Assembly (NCBI RefSeq): GCF_031626875.1 | Contig: NZ_JANDMF010000029.1 | Location: forward strand, 1 to 64,000 | Origin: Clostridium sp031626875 | Lineage (GTDB): Bacteria > Bacillota > Clostridia > Clostridiales > Clostridiaceae | Reading direction: 5' to 3' | DNA: 64,000 bases | Part shown: piece by piece, positions 16,466 to 25,721 of the stretch | How positions within the stretch are numbered: position 1 is the first letter of the stretch | Layout: every line of letters starts with the position of its first letter | Position numbers and translations under genes: made by a program | Notes under the pieces: model-generated | The model's input: only the letters and a program-made list of their open reading frames with translations | Database searches by the model: none | Told to the model about the DNA's origin: nothing

Positions 16466-18007
16466 ATGAAAATTACTATTGATTATTTAATACAAATACT
16501 AAAGAAATTCTCTCCCACCATAATGGGAAAAATTGATACTTGTCCAATATTATCTGTTGAATGGCTAACTTCTACAAACTGGCTATCAAAAAATACATTA
16601 TACATTGCAAAGGATGCCGAAATGCTAAGTAATTTACATAGTATTTCTGACATTCACATTTTAGTTTCTTCAGAAAATATAAATTTCCCTACTACAAATG
16701 CATCTATAATAATTTTGAAACCGTCTTGCAATTTAGATGAGGTATTTTATGAAATAAGAGAATTAGTGATAAATAATTTAAAATTATCTAATTTTGCAGC
16801 TAACCTACTTAGAATTCTTTCAGATGGAGGAGGTTTGCAAAATCTAGTTGATGAAGCATATCAAATTCTTAGGAATCCCATATATGTTTTTGATGCTGGT
16901 TTAAAGTTAATCTCAGCTAACTGGAATTCTCCAATAGATGACAATCAAACAAAACGTATAGTTCTAGATAAGTGCTTAAATGAAGAAGATATTAATACTA
17001 TGAATTTTGAGCACATACATGAAAGAATTCAAAAAAGTACAACTCCTGTGCTTGTAAATAGTGAAAAATATGATAGAGAACGTATAATAACCATGATTAA
17101 TAAGTCTGGAAAAGACATTGGTCATATTGTTGTTATATCTTATGAATATCCATTTAAAGATATAGACTTAGAGATAGTTACTATTCTACGTGATGCAGTA
17201 GCACAATATCTAGAAAAGGATTCTTTTATCAGAAATACTAAGGGTTTTAACTATGAATACTTTATTGCTGATTTATTAGATGGGAAGATTACAACTAAAA
17301 GACAGTTCAATAATAGAATGTCATATATTGACTATGTTTTTTTAGATTATATATATGTACTAGTTGTAGACATTAATAGAAGCAGCAATGCATTAAATAT
17401 TAATAATATTTGCAGTAGATTAGAATCAATAATCTTTGGTAGCCAAACAGTAATATATGATAATCAAATTATCTTAATAATAACAAGAAAAAGTGAGCAA
17501 CTTTTAAGTAATGAAGAGATTTCTTCCCTTAGTAAACTTTGTACTAAAAATAGTCTTTATATTGGATTGAGCAACCATTTTAAAAACATAATAGATATTC
17601 CAGAATACTACCAACAAGCATTAAAATCAATTGAACTTGGAATATGTAAACATAATGAAGCAAATTTGTTTATTTACAAGCAATATTATCTAGACCACAT
17701 TGTTAATACTTTTATACAAAGTGAATCTTTAGAGACTTATTGTCACCCATCTATGCGTTATCTTTTAGATTATGACAAAAAAAATGATACTGAGCTTGCT
17801 TATACATTATATATGTACATTGTTAATGAACGTAACTTAATAAATACAGCAAATACTATACATGTTCATCGTAACACAGTGGTTTATCGACTTAAAAAGA
17901 TTAATAGTTTAATTAATCTTGATTTAGATGACTACAATACACGTCAATATATTACTTTATCCTTTGCTATGTCTAGCAACTCTAAATCTATTGTATTGGA
18001 AGATTAA
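16466..18007 (+). CDS. PucR-family transcriptional regulator
   Basis: The C-terminus carries the PucR helix-turn-helix (TANTIHVHRNTVVYRLKKIN) that closes most PucR/CdaR proteins. The N-terminal and middle parts look like sensor domains. The frame is open from 16355, but AGGAGG at 16457-16462 points to the ATG at 16466 (513 residues). It is divergent from the ferredoxin-flavoprotein genes with 188 bases between. PucR proteins usually activate degradation genes next to them, so it is the likely controller of the 11.7-16.3 kb cluster. Confidence 0.85.
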   Translation: MKITIDYLIQILKKFSPTIMGKIDTCPILSVEWLTSTNWLSKNTLYIAKDAEMLSNLHSISDIHILVSSENINFPTTNASIIILKPSCNLDEVFYEIRELVINNLKLSNFAANLLRILSDGGGLQNLVDEAYQILRNPIYVFDAGLKLISANWNSPIDDNQTKRIVLDKCLNEEDINTMNFEHIHERIQKSTTPVLVNSEKYDRERIITMINKSGKDIGHIVVISYEYPFKDIDLEIVTILRDAVAQYLEKDSFIRNTKGFNYEYFIADLLDGKITTKRQFNNRMSYIDYVFLDYIYVLVVDINRSSNALNINNICSRLESIIFGSQTVIYDNQIILIITRKSEQLLSNEEISSLSKLCTKNSLYIGLSNHFKNIIDIPEYYQQALKSIELGICKHNEANLFIYKQYYLDHIVNTFIQSESLETYCHPSMRYLLDYDKKNDTELAYTLYMYIVNERNLINTANTIHVHRNTVVYRLKKINSLINLDLDDYNTRQYITLSFAMSSNSKSIVLED

Positions 18008-18156
18008 ATTTTATCTTTTGTGGTTACATGAACAAGATAAGTGAAATTTTTTTCTTTATATAATTTATAAGTTACTAATAAATTTCATAGTTACTTGATA
18101 ATATACAAATATACCTCTATACTTGTGTTAAATTTATTTGACTATAGGAGGTTAAA

Positions 18157-18744
18157 ATGTCGATATCAGTTTTTGGAACAATGTTAGGATATATGATAGT
18201 TTGTTCTTTCACTCCTGGCCCTGGAAACATTCTAGCTTTAAACACTACAACTCAATTTGGCTGGCAAAAAGGCAAACGGCTAATTCTTGGCATTTGTGCA
18301 GGTTACGCTTGTGTACAATTTCTTTGTACTTTGGCAGTATATGGATTGAATGACTTTCTCGCACCAGTACTTGTTTTGTTGAAATATATTGGAAGCATAT
18401 ATATGATTTGGCTAGCAGTGAATATTTTCAGGAGTAAGCCATTAAAGGAAAATGCTAATGGAAAGGCTTCTTTTCGAGAAGGGTTCTCTCTTCAATTTGT
18501 AAATGTAAAAATCTATTTTTATATTATGACTCTGTTGATGGTTTACCTTGTTCCCTATATTAACACTTTTCTTAATTTACTTTTAGCAGGTGTTGGTGTG
18601 GTTAGCATTGGTGGGTTAGCCTGCCTAACATGGGCATTTCTTGGAATAAAAATGCAACACATTTACAAAAAATATTATAAACCTATCAATTTTATATTAA
18701 GTTTGTTTTTGATATATTGTGCTTGGGATATTATAAGGGGGTAA
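18157..18744 (+). CDS. LysE/RhtB-family amino-acid exporter
   Basis: A 195-residue membrane protein. The N-terminal CSFTPGPGNILALN is the hallmark of LysE/RhtB exporters, and the hydrophobic profile fits six membrane segments. A TAGGAGG site precedes the ATG. The next gene, an HxlR regulator, begins 6 bases after its stop, so they form an operon. It probably exports an amino acid or a related small metabolite. Confidence 0.85.
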   Translation: MSISVFGTMLGYMIVCSFTPGPGNILALNTTTQFGWQKGKRLILGICAGYACVQFLCTLAVYGLNDFLAPVLVLLKYIGSIYMIWLAVNIFRSKPLKENANGKASFREGFSLQFVNVKIYFYIMTLLMVYLVPYINTFLNLLLAGVGVVSIGGLACLTWAFLGIKMQHIYKKYYKPINFILSLFLIYCAWDIIRG

Positions 18745-18749
18745 AATTG

Positions 18750-19148
18750 ATGTATAAACATAAAATGGAAGAATACATTCGATGTCCACTTGAATATGGA
18801 CTTGAAATTTTTGGTGGAAAGTGGAAATCTAGAATCATATGTGTTTTATCTGAAAAAGGTACTTTACGATATAGTATACTCAGAAAAGAAATGAGCAACA
18901 TCACAGATGCTGTTTTATCCTCTACCCTCAAAGAACTAATTGCTGATGATATCGTACTTAGAAAGTCATTTGATGAGATTCCACCTCGTGTTGAGTATTG
19001 CCTTACTAAAAAGGGGCATTCTGTGGTTCCTATTTTGCAGAGTATTTGTAGCTGGTCTGGAGCCTATCATAAGGAAGATAATGAAAATACAATGACACAA
19101 TGTAAAAAATGTGACTACAATCGAAGAAAAGGAGGTATTTCTCAATAA
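18750..19148 (+). CDS. HxlR-family transcriptional regulator
   Basis: The winged-helix domain (CPLEYGLEIFGGKWKSRIIC ... RYSILRKEMSNI) is typical HxlR. The conserved Cys near residue 10 is the redox or aldehyde sensing position in several members. The start at 18750 has AAGGGGGT upstream (132 residues); it is not the TTG at 18717, which lies inside the LysE gene. Extra Cys residues near the C-terminus (QCKKC) are unusual. It is co-transcribed with the exporter and probably controls it. Confidence 0.85.
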   Translation: MYKHKMEEYIRCPLEYGLEIFGGKWKSRIICVLSEKGTLRYSILRKEMSNITDAVLSSTLKELIADDIVLRKSFDEIPPRVEYCLTKKGHSVVPILQSICSWSGAYHKEDNENTMTQCKKCDYNRRKGGISQ

Positions 19149-19157
19149 TAAAAAATT

Positions 19158-19322
19158 GCTGGAACAATGATTGAAATTATTAAGGAAAAATATAGTAACT
19201 ATCTATATATCGAAGTTATGCCAGAAGAATCTAAAAACGCAACTTTCTATGAAAAACTTGGCTTCAAGGTTATGTCACATGGTGTGGCAATGCAACTTTG
19301 TAATTTCAATAATCAACATTAA
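19158..19322 (+). pseudogene. C-terminal remnant of a GNAT acetyltransferase
   Basis: Fifty-four codons in one frame (including YIEVMPEESKNATFYEKLGF) match the last strand-helix part of GNAT acetyltransferases and end at a TAA. The acetyl-CoA-binding part is missing. It starts 10 bases after the HxlR stop. A deletion probably removed the rest. Confidence 0.5.
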
Positions 19323-19337
19323 TTATCTTATAATAAA

Positions 19338-19375
19338 GAGAGGAAAGAGAAAGAAACTGCCCTCTCCTTATTTCT
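19338..19375 (+). terminator. Weak hairpin between convergent genes
   Basis: Six-bp arms GAGAGG (19338-19343) and CCTCTC (19361-19366), then CTTATTTCTT. It may end the LysE-HxlR transcript. Confidence 0.4.
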
Positions 19376-20291
19376 TAACTAAAATATGATTCAACCACTT
19401 TAATATATCTTCATATACTTCTATTTTATTTTTTTCATTGATTATCTCATGTCTAAAACCTAAATATAATTTTATATCTACGTCTTTAATACCAATATTT
19501 TTGTATATTTTAAAGAGTTTTTTTACAAGCTTTCCATAACCTCCTACAGGGTCATCTTCTCCTGAGATAATATAAATTGGTAGATTTGTAGGAATTAATA
19601 CAAGCCTTTCTTTTTTATAAAGTCTACTTAATCCTTTCATTAAATAATAGAAAAAGCCTACACTAAAAACCTTGCCACAATAAGGATCTTCTTCATATTT
19701 TCTAACTTCATTTAAATCACTAGATATCCATGATAATTGGCTTCCATCAGTTTCAAACCTTTTATTATATGTTTCCAAAGTTAAGGCATTCATAATTCTA
19801 CCTTTCTTTTTCTCTCCAAAAATCTGTCTTTCAATAGATGAAACTAATCTTCCTCCCCAAACTTTAAAGCCTTTTTCAGCAGCTGACCCAGATAGTATTA
19901 CTCCCTTTAGCTCATTTCCATATCTAATTATATATTCTTGTGCCAAAAAAGAACCAAAACTATGTCCAAATAAAAATATAGGTAGTTTAGGATATTTATC
20001 TTTAATTTGTTGGAACATAAGATGCTTATCTAGGACAATTGTATTAAATCCATCTTCCCCAATATATCCTAATTCCTCTATAGTTTCAGCAGTTTTTCCA
20101 TGTCCACGATGATCAGAAGCATATACAATATAACCATGCTTATTAAGATATTCTGAAAATTTCTCATATCTACCTGAATGTTCAGCCATGCCATGAAAAA
20201 TTTGTATCACAGCCTTAGGATTCTCTACTTTATCCCAACAATAGGTATATAGATTTTTACCATCCTTTGCTTTAATATTTTTTATAATCAT
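19368..20291 (-). CDS. Alpha/beta hydrolase, monoacylglycerol-lipase/lysophospholipase-like
   Basis: A 307-residue hydrolase of the serine aminopeptidase S33 group. It has the oxyanion segment HGMAEHSGRY, the ASDHRGHGKT strand, the nucleophile elbow GHSFGS, and the later ISGEDDPVG and RHEI segments holding the Asp and His of the triad. It is cytosolic. It follows lactate permease on the same strand, but 200 bases and a long inverted repeat separate them, so it is probably a separate unit. It likely cleaves monoacylglycerols or lysophospholipids. Confidence 0.8.
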   Translation of the reverse strand: MIIKNIKAKDGKNLYTYCWDKVENPKAVIQIFHGMAEHSGRYEKFSEYLNKHGYIVYASDHRGHGKTAETIEELGYIGEDGFNTIVLDKHLMFQQIKDKYPKLPIFLFGHSFGSFLAQEYIIRYGNELKGVILSGSAAEKGFKVWGGRLVSSIERQIFGEKKKGRIMNALTLETYNKRFETDGSQLSWISSDLNEVRKYEEDPYCGKVFSVGFFYYLMKGLSRLYKKERLVLIPTNLPIYIISGEDDPVGGYGKLVKKLFKIYKNIGIKDVDIKLYLGFRHEIINEKNKIEVYEDILKWLNHILVKK

Positions 20292-20396
20292 TAGCTACTC
20301 TCACTTTCTTAATCTTTTTGTTTTTCATTCATAAGTTTTCTTCTTTAGTTTCTCTATAATTATGTATAAATATTCCAAACTCATATTTATTGCTAA

Positions 20397-20479
20397 AATA
20401 GTGCACTCCTACTTGAATAAGTTAATTTCTTTGCATATTTTATTAAATAGTAAAATTATTCAAGCATTTTTGCACTATT
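20397..20479 (-). repeat. Long imperfect inverted repeat after lactate permease
   Basis: Outer arms AATAGTGCA / TGCACTATT (9 bp) and inner arms TTGAATAA / TTATTCAA (8 bp) build an 83-base hairpin. The minus-strand transcript reads CTATTTTAG at its end, so it could be the lctP terminator. The two-step arms also resemble a tiny mobile hairpin. Confidence 0.55.
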
Positions 20480-20493
20480 ATAGTAATTATATT

Positions 20494-22011
20494 TTAAAAT
20501 CCAAATATGGGCCCAAAGAAAAATACTATTATTCCTGCTATAACAATATAGAATACACAAACCTTTAATGCTGAATTTAATATTTTCCCTTCATTTCCAA
20601 CCAAATTTGTTGCTGCTGTTGCAACAGCTATACTTTGAGGTGAAATCATCTTTCCTGCAGTGGTTCCCAGTATATTTCCTGCTAAAATCCAATAAGGATT
20701 AGCTCCAATTGCATTTGCAGCTTGTACTTGTAACTGGCCAAATAGTACATTTGCTGAAGTATCACTACCTGTTATAAAAGTTCCAAGAGCTCCTATAACT
20801 GGTGCTATTAATGAATAATATGGTCCTGTTATTGCAACTAATACATCTGCTATTGATTTTATCATGCCGCTATATCCCATGACTTTTGCTAGAGCAACTA
20901 TAGAAATTATTGTTATAGCAGACTTGGACATTTGTTTAATCGTTTTCAAGAAAACTTCAGTTATCTCCTTAAATTTATAGCCCTGTAACAGTCCCCCTAA
21001 ATATGTTGCTAGAAAAATTAGTACCCCAGGTGTTACAATCCAAGAAAAAGTATATGGTGTTGCTGCATTCCCTGTATAAATTAAAACTGAAGATTTTATT
21101 TTTGATAATGGAGTATATATTGCTTGAAATAATGGGGAACATATTATTATAAATAGAAATACTAATATAAATGGTAACCAAGCCATAAATCCTTCTTTAA
21201 AGGATATTTCACCTTCTTTTTCACTACTTTCTTTGTTATAAAATTTCTTTGCCAAAAATATTGTAAATATCATAGATACTATTGATCCAATTACAGCTGG
21301 TAATTCAGCTCCAATGAATCTTGCTACAAAAATTTGAGGAATTGCAAATGATATTCCAGATACTAAAGTAATTCCAAAGACACCCTTTATAGCCTTTATC
21401 CCCTTTCCTGTTAATAAAACCAATATAAATGGAATTATTATTATCATTATAGAAAGTTGTATTGTTGCAGCAAAAGATAATTGAGTTATATCTACTCCTG
21501 TAACTTGTGATAATGTAATAACTGGTAATCCTATAGCTCCAAAAGCTGTTGGTGCAGTGTTAGCTACTAAACAAATAATAGCTGCAAATACAGGTTCAAA
21601 TCCCAATGCTGCAAGTATACTTGCTGGAATTGCTACTGCTGTCCCAAAACCTGCAATAGCTTCAAGAAATCCTCCAAATCCCCAAGCTAATATAAGCACT
21701 AAAATTCTTTTATCCTTTGTTACAGTTGTCATTATCTTTTTTATAATTTCCATACTCCCTGTATAAATAGATAAATTATAAGTAAAAACTGCCGCTATAA
21801 TTACAATTATTATGGGCCATACTGCTAATGCTACTCCCTCTAAACTTGCTGTTAAGGCATTAAGAATACTCATCTTCCAAATGAATATACCTATAAGTAC
21901 TGTTATTAAAAATGCAATTGGACATGCCTTATGTCCTGGTATTTTGAGCTTTCCAAGTGATATCATTAGCCAGATAATAGGAATACAGGCTATAAAAAAT
22001 AATAAATACAT
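20494..22011 (-). CDS. lctP: L-lactate permease
   Basis: A very hydrophobic 505-residue transporter of the LctP/LldP family. Signature segments are AWGFGGFLEAIAGFGTAVAI and NTAPTAFGAIGLPV near residues 105-165, and the C-terminal GKMISPQSIAVATAA. It imports lactate or glycolate with protons. The frame opens at 22041, but GGAGGG at about 22018-22023 sits 6 bases before the ATG at 22011, so I start there. No lactate dehydrogenase is adjacent. Confidence 0.9.
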   Translation of the reverse strand: MYLLFFIACIPIIWLMISLGKLKIPGHKACPIAFLITVLIGIFIWKMSILNALTASLEGVALAVWPIIIVIIAAVFTYNLSIYTGSMEIIKKIMTTVTKDKRILVLILAWGFGGFLEAIAGFGTAVAIPASILAALGFEPVFAAIICLVANTAPTAFGAIGLPVITLSQVTGVDITQLSFAATIQLSIMIIIIPFILVLLTGKGIKAIKGVFGITLVSGISFAIPQIFVARFIGAELPAVIGSIVSMIFTIFLAKKFYNKESSEKEGEISFKEGFMAWLPFILVFLFIIICSPLFQAIYTPLSKIKSSVLIYTGNAATPYTFSWIVTPGVLIFLATYLGGLLQGYKFKEITEVFLKTIKQMSKSAITIISIVALAKVMGYSGMIKSIADVLVAITGPYYSLIAPVIGALGTFITGSDTSANVLFGQLQVQAANAIGANPYWILAGNILGTTAGKMISPQSIAVATAATNLVGNEGKILNSALKVCVFYIVIAGIIVFFFGPIFGF

Positions 22012-22283
22012 TTTCATCCCTCCATTTTGATTATTTGTCATATCAATCCAAAACTGGTATGACCAGTTACTAATTTAAGTATAAATAATAAAATACAACT
22101 TGTAAATATCTGTTATCTATTTAGTAGAAAATTTCTGCATTAATTTCTCAATTATACAACGAAAAGGGAACACCATTTTATTCAAAAAAATATTATCTAA
22201 ATTTATTTTGTATAACACTTATAATGTTTTATTAATTCTCACCAATAATCCTAAGGAATAAAATATTTTTTTGTCGAAATTTT

Positions 22284-23776
22284 ATGTTTCACAAAGCTAA
22301 AACAATTAAACTTATGGAGGATTTTAACACGGAAAAATATTTATTAAAAGTTAATAAGATGCTATCTGTCATTATGCCTTTAGGTTCTGTTGTAACATTT
22401 TTATTTTCATGGTTTGGTATAGTATCTACATATATTTCTCCTATATCGCTATTATTAGGTTCAATTTTATCCATTACACTATCATCCAAAGAGGATAAAG
22501 GCTATATTATTATGATAATAAATTTAATTTCAATATTCATTGGAATATCTGCTATTATAATTGATATACCTAATATGGCAGTAGCACATGCATGCTTTTT
22601 AATTGCTATTTCTTCAGTATACTTTAAAAAACGAGTTACAACATTATGTGAATCTGGAACATTTATAGTTTTAGTATATATGTATTTTGTTGATAAGCTT
22701 TATGACTTTACATATTTCTCAATGGCTGTAAATTGTGTGTTTTTTGTTACATTATCACTATATTTTATTACAAAATGGGGAAATGATTTAATTGTAGAAG
22801 CAAACAATAAAGAAATAGATGTAACTAAAATTCTTGAGAATTTAAAAAACACTATGAATACTGTTGGCAAAAATACAAATTTATTAGATACTGATATATC
22901 AAATTCAAATAGTAATTTAACTGTTATACATGAAACTAGTAATTCTCTATCTGCAACTGTACAAGAAATGACAAAAGGTATAATGATGCAAACAGAAAGT
23001 ATTTCAAAAATTAGTGAGATGATGAATCAAGCGGATACTGAAGTATCTGAAGTTAGTCAGTTTACTAAGGATTTATCACAAATTTCAAAAAAACCAATGA
23101 TATTGTTTTAAAAGGACATGAAAAAGTTAATAGAATGGATGAACAAATGGCTTCAATTAGTGAAGTATCTACAAATTCATTTTTAGCTGTACAAGAACTT
23201 AATAACAATATGGATAAGGTTAATAATTTTCTTACTGGAATAACTCAAATATCCGAACAAACTAATTTGCTATCACTTAATTCATATATAGAAGCTGCAA
23301 GAGCTGGTGAAGCTGGTAAAGGCTTTGCTGTAGTTGCAGATGAAGTTAGAAAATTAGCAGAAGAGAGTGGAAATATAGTAAGAGAAATTGATATAATCTT
23401 AAAAGAAATAAAGGATATAACAGAAAAAGTTTCTTTTGAAGTAAATAGAGGAAATGAAGTGACAAAAGAAGGAAAAGAAATTGTAATGCAGGTAAATCAA
23501 GGTTTTAGTGAAATATAGGAATCATTTAATAATATTGATGAATATTTATTAGGAGGTATTAACAGATTAGAAAACACAGTAAAGTTATTTTCTAATATAC
23601 GTCAAGAAACAGATAGTATAGCTAGTGTTTCAGAGGAACACACAGCTGCAGCTGAAGAATTGATGGCAACTACAGAAGAAAACAACTCTAATATCGATAC
23701 CCTCTATAATTCAATGGAAAATATAAAAAACTCTAGCAATGAGTTAAAAAGTATTTTAAATTCAAATAATGGCTAA
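22284..23776 (+). pseudogene. Methyl-accepting chemotaxis protein, frameshifted and with an internal stop
   Basis: The N-terminal 150 residues hold about six hydrophobic segments with almost no external loop, then a receptor signalling domain. The frame breaks at a run of seven A residues (23087-23093); one extra A restores the reading frame into NDIVLKGHEKVNRMDEQ and the hairpin tip SEQTNLLSLNSYIEAARAGE. A second lesion is an in-frame TAG at 23516-23518, after which the same frame continues (SVSEEHTAAAEELMATTEEN) to a TAA at 23774. Two independent lesions mean a decayed gene, not a sequencing slip alone. No ribosome site is clear at the ATG. Confidence 0.85.
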
Positions 23777-23782
23777 CCTTCC

Positions 23783-23815
23783 CCCACCTTATAATGAGGT
23801 GGGTAATTTATTTTT
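23783..23815 (+). terminator. Terminator after the chemotaxis pseudogene
   Basis: A 7-bp GC-rich stem CCCACCT / AGGTGGG with a 7-base loop, then TAATTTATTTTT. Confidence 0.8.
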
Positions 23816-23974
23816 ATAAATATTTTACAACTTAATTGTATTAATATTAAATACTTTTTAGTTAAGTTGTATTTAAAATAAAAAGATGGGGTTAGTACTG
23901 TAAAGTATTAATCCCACCTAAAGAAAAATATTTTTGTTTAAAATGCATATCTATTATTAGCAACTTTAAATATC

Positions 23975-24934
23975 TTAAATTTTTGAACCCCAATTACCAT
24001 ACCATGCATATCCTAATTGTCTTTCCACTTCAATTTGATTGACATTATAAAATATTTGACTCTTACGATTTACAAAGATAGGTTTATTAGTTCCAATTTG
24101 ATAAAAACGAGCCCATATAGGGGATGCTTTAGAATCCTTTTGAACTTTAAGCCCACTACTTGTCTTAGTCACTTTTGTTCCAGTAATTTTTACTGAATTA
24201 ATCCAATTTGTAGCAGCATTAATTGATGCTGATATTTGGGATGTACTTTTTCTAGTCTTTAAGAATTTTATAATACCTACACTTTCAGAAGTAGAAATAG
24301 AAGGAACTTCATAAGCTCTTGCAGATGTAGGTTTCAAAGTATTTTCATCATGTTGTTGTCCCCAAGCTGTTAACTTTCCATTGACCTTTATTTGAGTTTT
24401 TAATATACAATCTACACCTTTATCAACTGCTGTTTTACATTTACTAGCCAAATTGCTGTCTACAAATGAAAAATCACCTTTTCTATTTGAAACTTCGTCT
24501 AAAAGAAACATTACATTAATCATTGCATCATCGTTGTATGTTATATGAGTGTGGTAACCTGAACTTTTATAAATTTGAGGCCATCCACCATTAGAATACT
24601 GCATATTTAACAAGAAATTAATTCCCTTTATAGCTGCATTAGAATATGTACTATTTTTAGTTTTTTTATACTCTGCTGCTAACCTTCTTATTTCTGTATA
24701 AGTAGCTTTGTTATCAATAGTAGATTTTCCCCAATCGCCGCTTTTTTCATTATAATACTTTATCCATCCACCATCTGGGCGTTGATTCTTTAAAATATCT
24801 GATATACTTGCATTAGTACCTGTAGAATCTTTAGCGGATGCTTTTTGAGAAGGTTGCAATATTAATCCAGAAATAATTAAAGAAGCTGTACAAAGTAATG
24901 TAAATGATATACGTTTTAATTTTGATTTTAACAT
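23975..24934 (-). CDS. pelA: Secreted pectate lyase, polysaccharide lyase family 10
   Basis: From the ATG at 24934 (AAGGGGGA upstream) the 319-residue protein begins with a signal peptide (LKRISFTLLCTASLIISGLI). The mature part is a PL10 enzyme: NQRPDGGWIK near the start, then NGGWPQIYKSSGYHTHITYN and NDDAM, and TSARAYEVPS with the conserved Arg at about 206. PL10 enzymes cleave polygalacturonate by beta-elimination using calcium. The protein is a single catalytic domain without a carbohydrate-binding module or dockerin, so it should be a free secreted enzyme. It stands alone, not in a pectin operon. Confidence 0.9.
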   Translation of the reverse strand: MLKSKLKRISFTLLCTASLIISGLILQPSQKASAKDSTGTNASISDILKNQRPDGGWIKYYNEKSGDWGKSTIDNKATYTEIRRLAAEYKKTKNSTYSNAAIKGINFLLNMQYSNGGWPQIYKSSGYHTHITYNDDAMINVMFLLDEVSNRKGDFSFVDSNLASKCKTAVDKGVDCILKTQIKVNGKLTAWGQQHDENTLKPTSARAYEVPSISTSESVGIIKFLKTRKSTSQISASINAATNWINSVKITGTKVTKTSSGLKVQKDSKASPIWARFYQIGTNKPIFVNRKSQIFYNVNQIEVERQLGYAWYGNWGSKI

Positions 24935-25065
24935 AAAATCCCCCTTAAAATTTGTTAACACTTGCAGAAGATATCTTAAGCAATATGTAAACAATAAAAT
25001 TTATACCTAAAATTATATTTTTGAAAATACAGAATATCAACAATATTTCTTAAAACATGGCAAAT

Positions 25066-25114
25066 TTATCCTTAAAACATAAATTTACTTAATTTTTTTG
25101 TATTTTAAGGATAA
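25066..25114 (-). repeat. Inverted repeat upstream of the pectate lyase gene
   Basis: Perfect 12-bp arms TTATCCTTAAAA and TTTTAAGGATAA around a 25-base loop, about 130 bases before the pelA start. It may be an operator or part of a leader RNA. Confidence 0.5.
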
Positions 25115-25118
25115 ATAA

Positions 25119-25149
25119 CTAGAGATATCAAATTAATTGATACCTCTAG
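25119..25149 (-). terminator. Terminator of the small membrane-protein gene at 25188
   Basis: Thirteen-bp arms CTAGAGATATCAA / TTGATACCTCTAG with one mismatch; the minus strand continues TTATTTATCC. Confidence 0.6.
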
Positions 25150-25187
25150 AATAGTTTAAGTAAATACTGATTTTTTAGAATTTATAT

Positions 25188-25358
25188 CTATTCTTTAGAA
25201 TTTTTCATATAAGAATTTTTTTCATTGATGTAAATATCCAATGCTTTAATTCCTCTATTAGCAAGTTTAACAAATAAAACAAATCCATAAATCACCATGC
25301 CAATAACAACTAATATAATTATCAGATAAATTAAACCTACAATTCTCATCATCATCAT
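25188..25358 (-). CDS. Small membrane protein, 56 residues
   Basis: A short gene with a good ribosome site (GGGGG, 8 bases before the first ATG), a run of four ATG codons, one membrane segment (GLIYLIIILVVIGMVIYGFV) and a charged tail ending NSKE. It has its own terminator. I do not recognise the family. The reading frame, ribosome site and terminator together make it a real gene. Confidence 0.65.
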   Translation of the reverse strand: MMMMRIVGLIYLIIILVVIGMVIYGFVLFVKLANRGIKALDIYINEKNSYMKNSKE

Positions 25359-25721
25359 ATAAATTTCCCCCTTTTATTTTGTTAATATAATTAAATAGTC
25401 TATATGTATCTTTCTTATAATAAACACATCCTTTAATGTTTTTCCCATACTTCATTATAGTTTATTTTCTCCTGTTAAATATTAATAGATATATCAACTT
25501 CCATATTGCTATCTAATTTATACAAATAGTCATCCAAAGCAATTAGTGATATAATGTATTAAAATCCAATTTATAGAATCATGTTGAATAATGGGATATA
25601 CATAACGAAAGAATATTTTTCAAATTATAAAAGTTTTAATACATTTGTATATGAAAGTGGCATTTGAGAAATTTCGATTATTTTGATACATTGGTCTTGA
25701 CTAGATTCTTATATACTATAG
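25359..25721. other. Intergenic stretch with no clear gene
   Basis: These 363 AT-rich bases hold the promoter region of the small membrane-protein gene. On the right side they probably hold the eroded 5' end of the lipoprotein-like remnant, but no signal peptide can be read through in any frame. Confidence 0.4.

Noticed and set aside
23087..23093. Phase variation by A-run slippage in the chemotaxis receptor
   Set aside because: A second stop codon further on would keep the gene off in either phase.
25267..25455. 62-residue minus-strand frame
   Set aside because: It overlaps the small membrane-protein gene in another frame and lacks a ribosome site.
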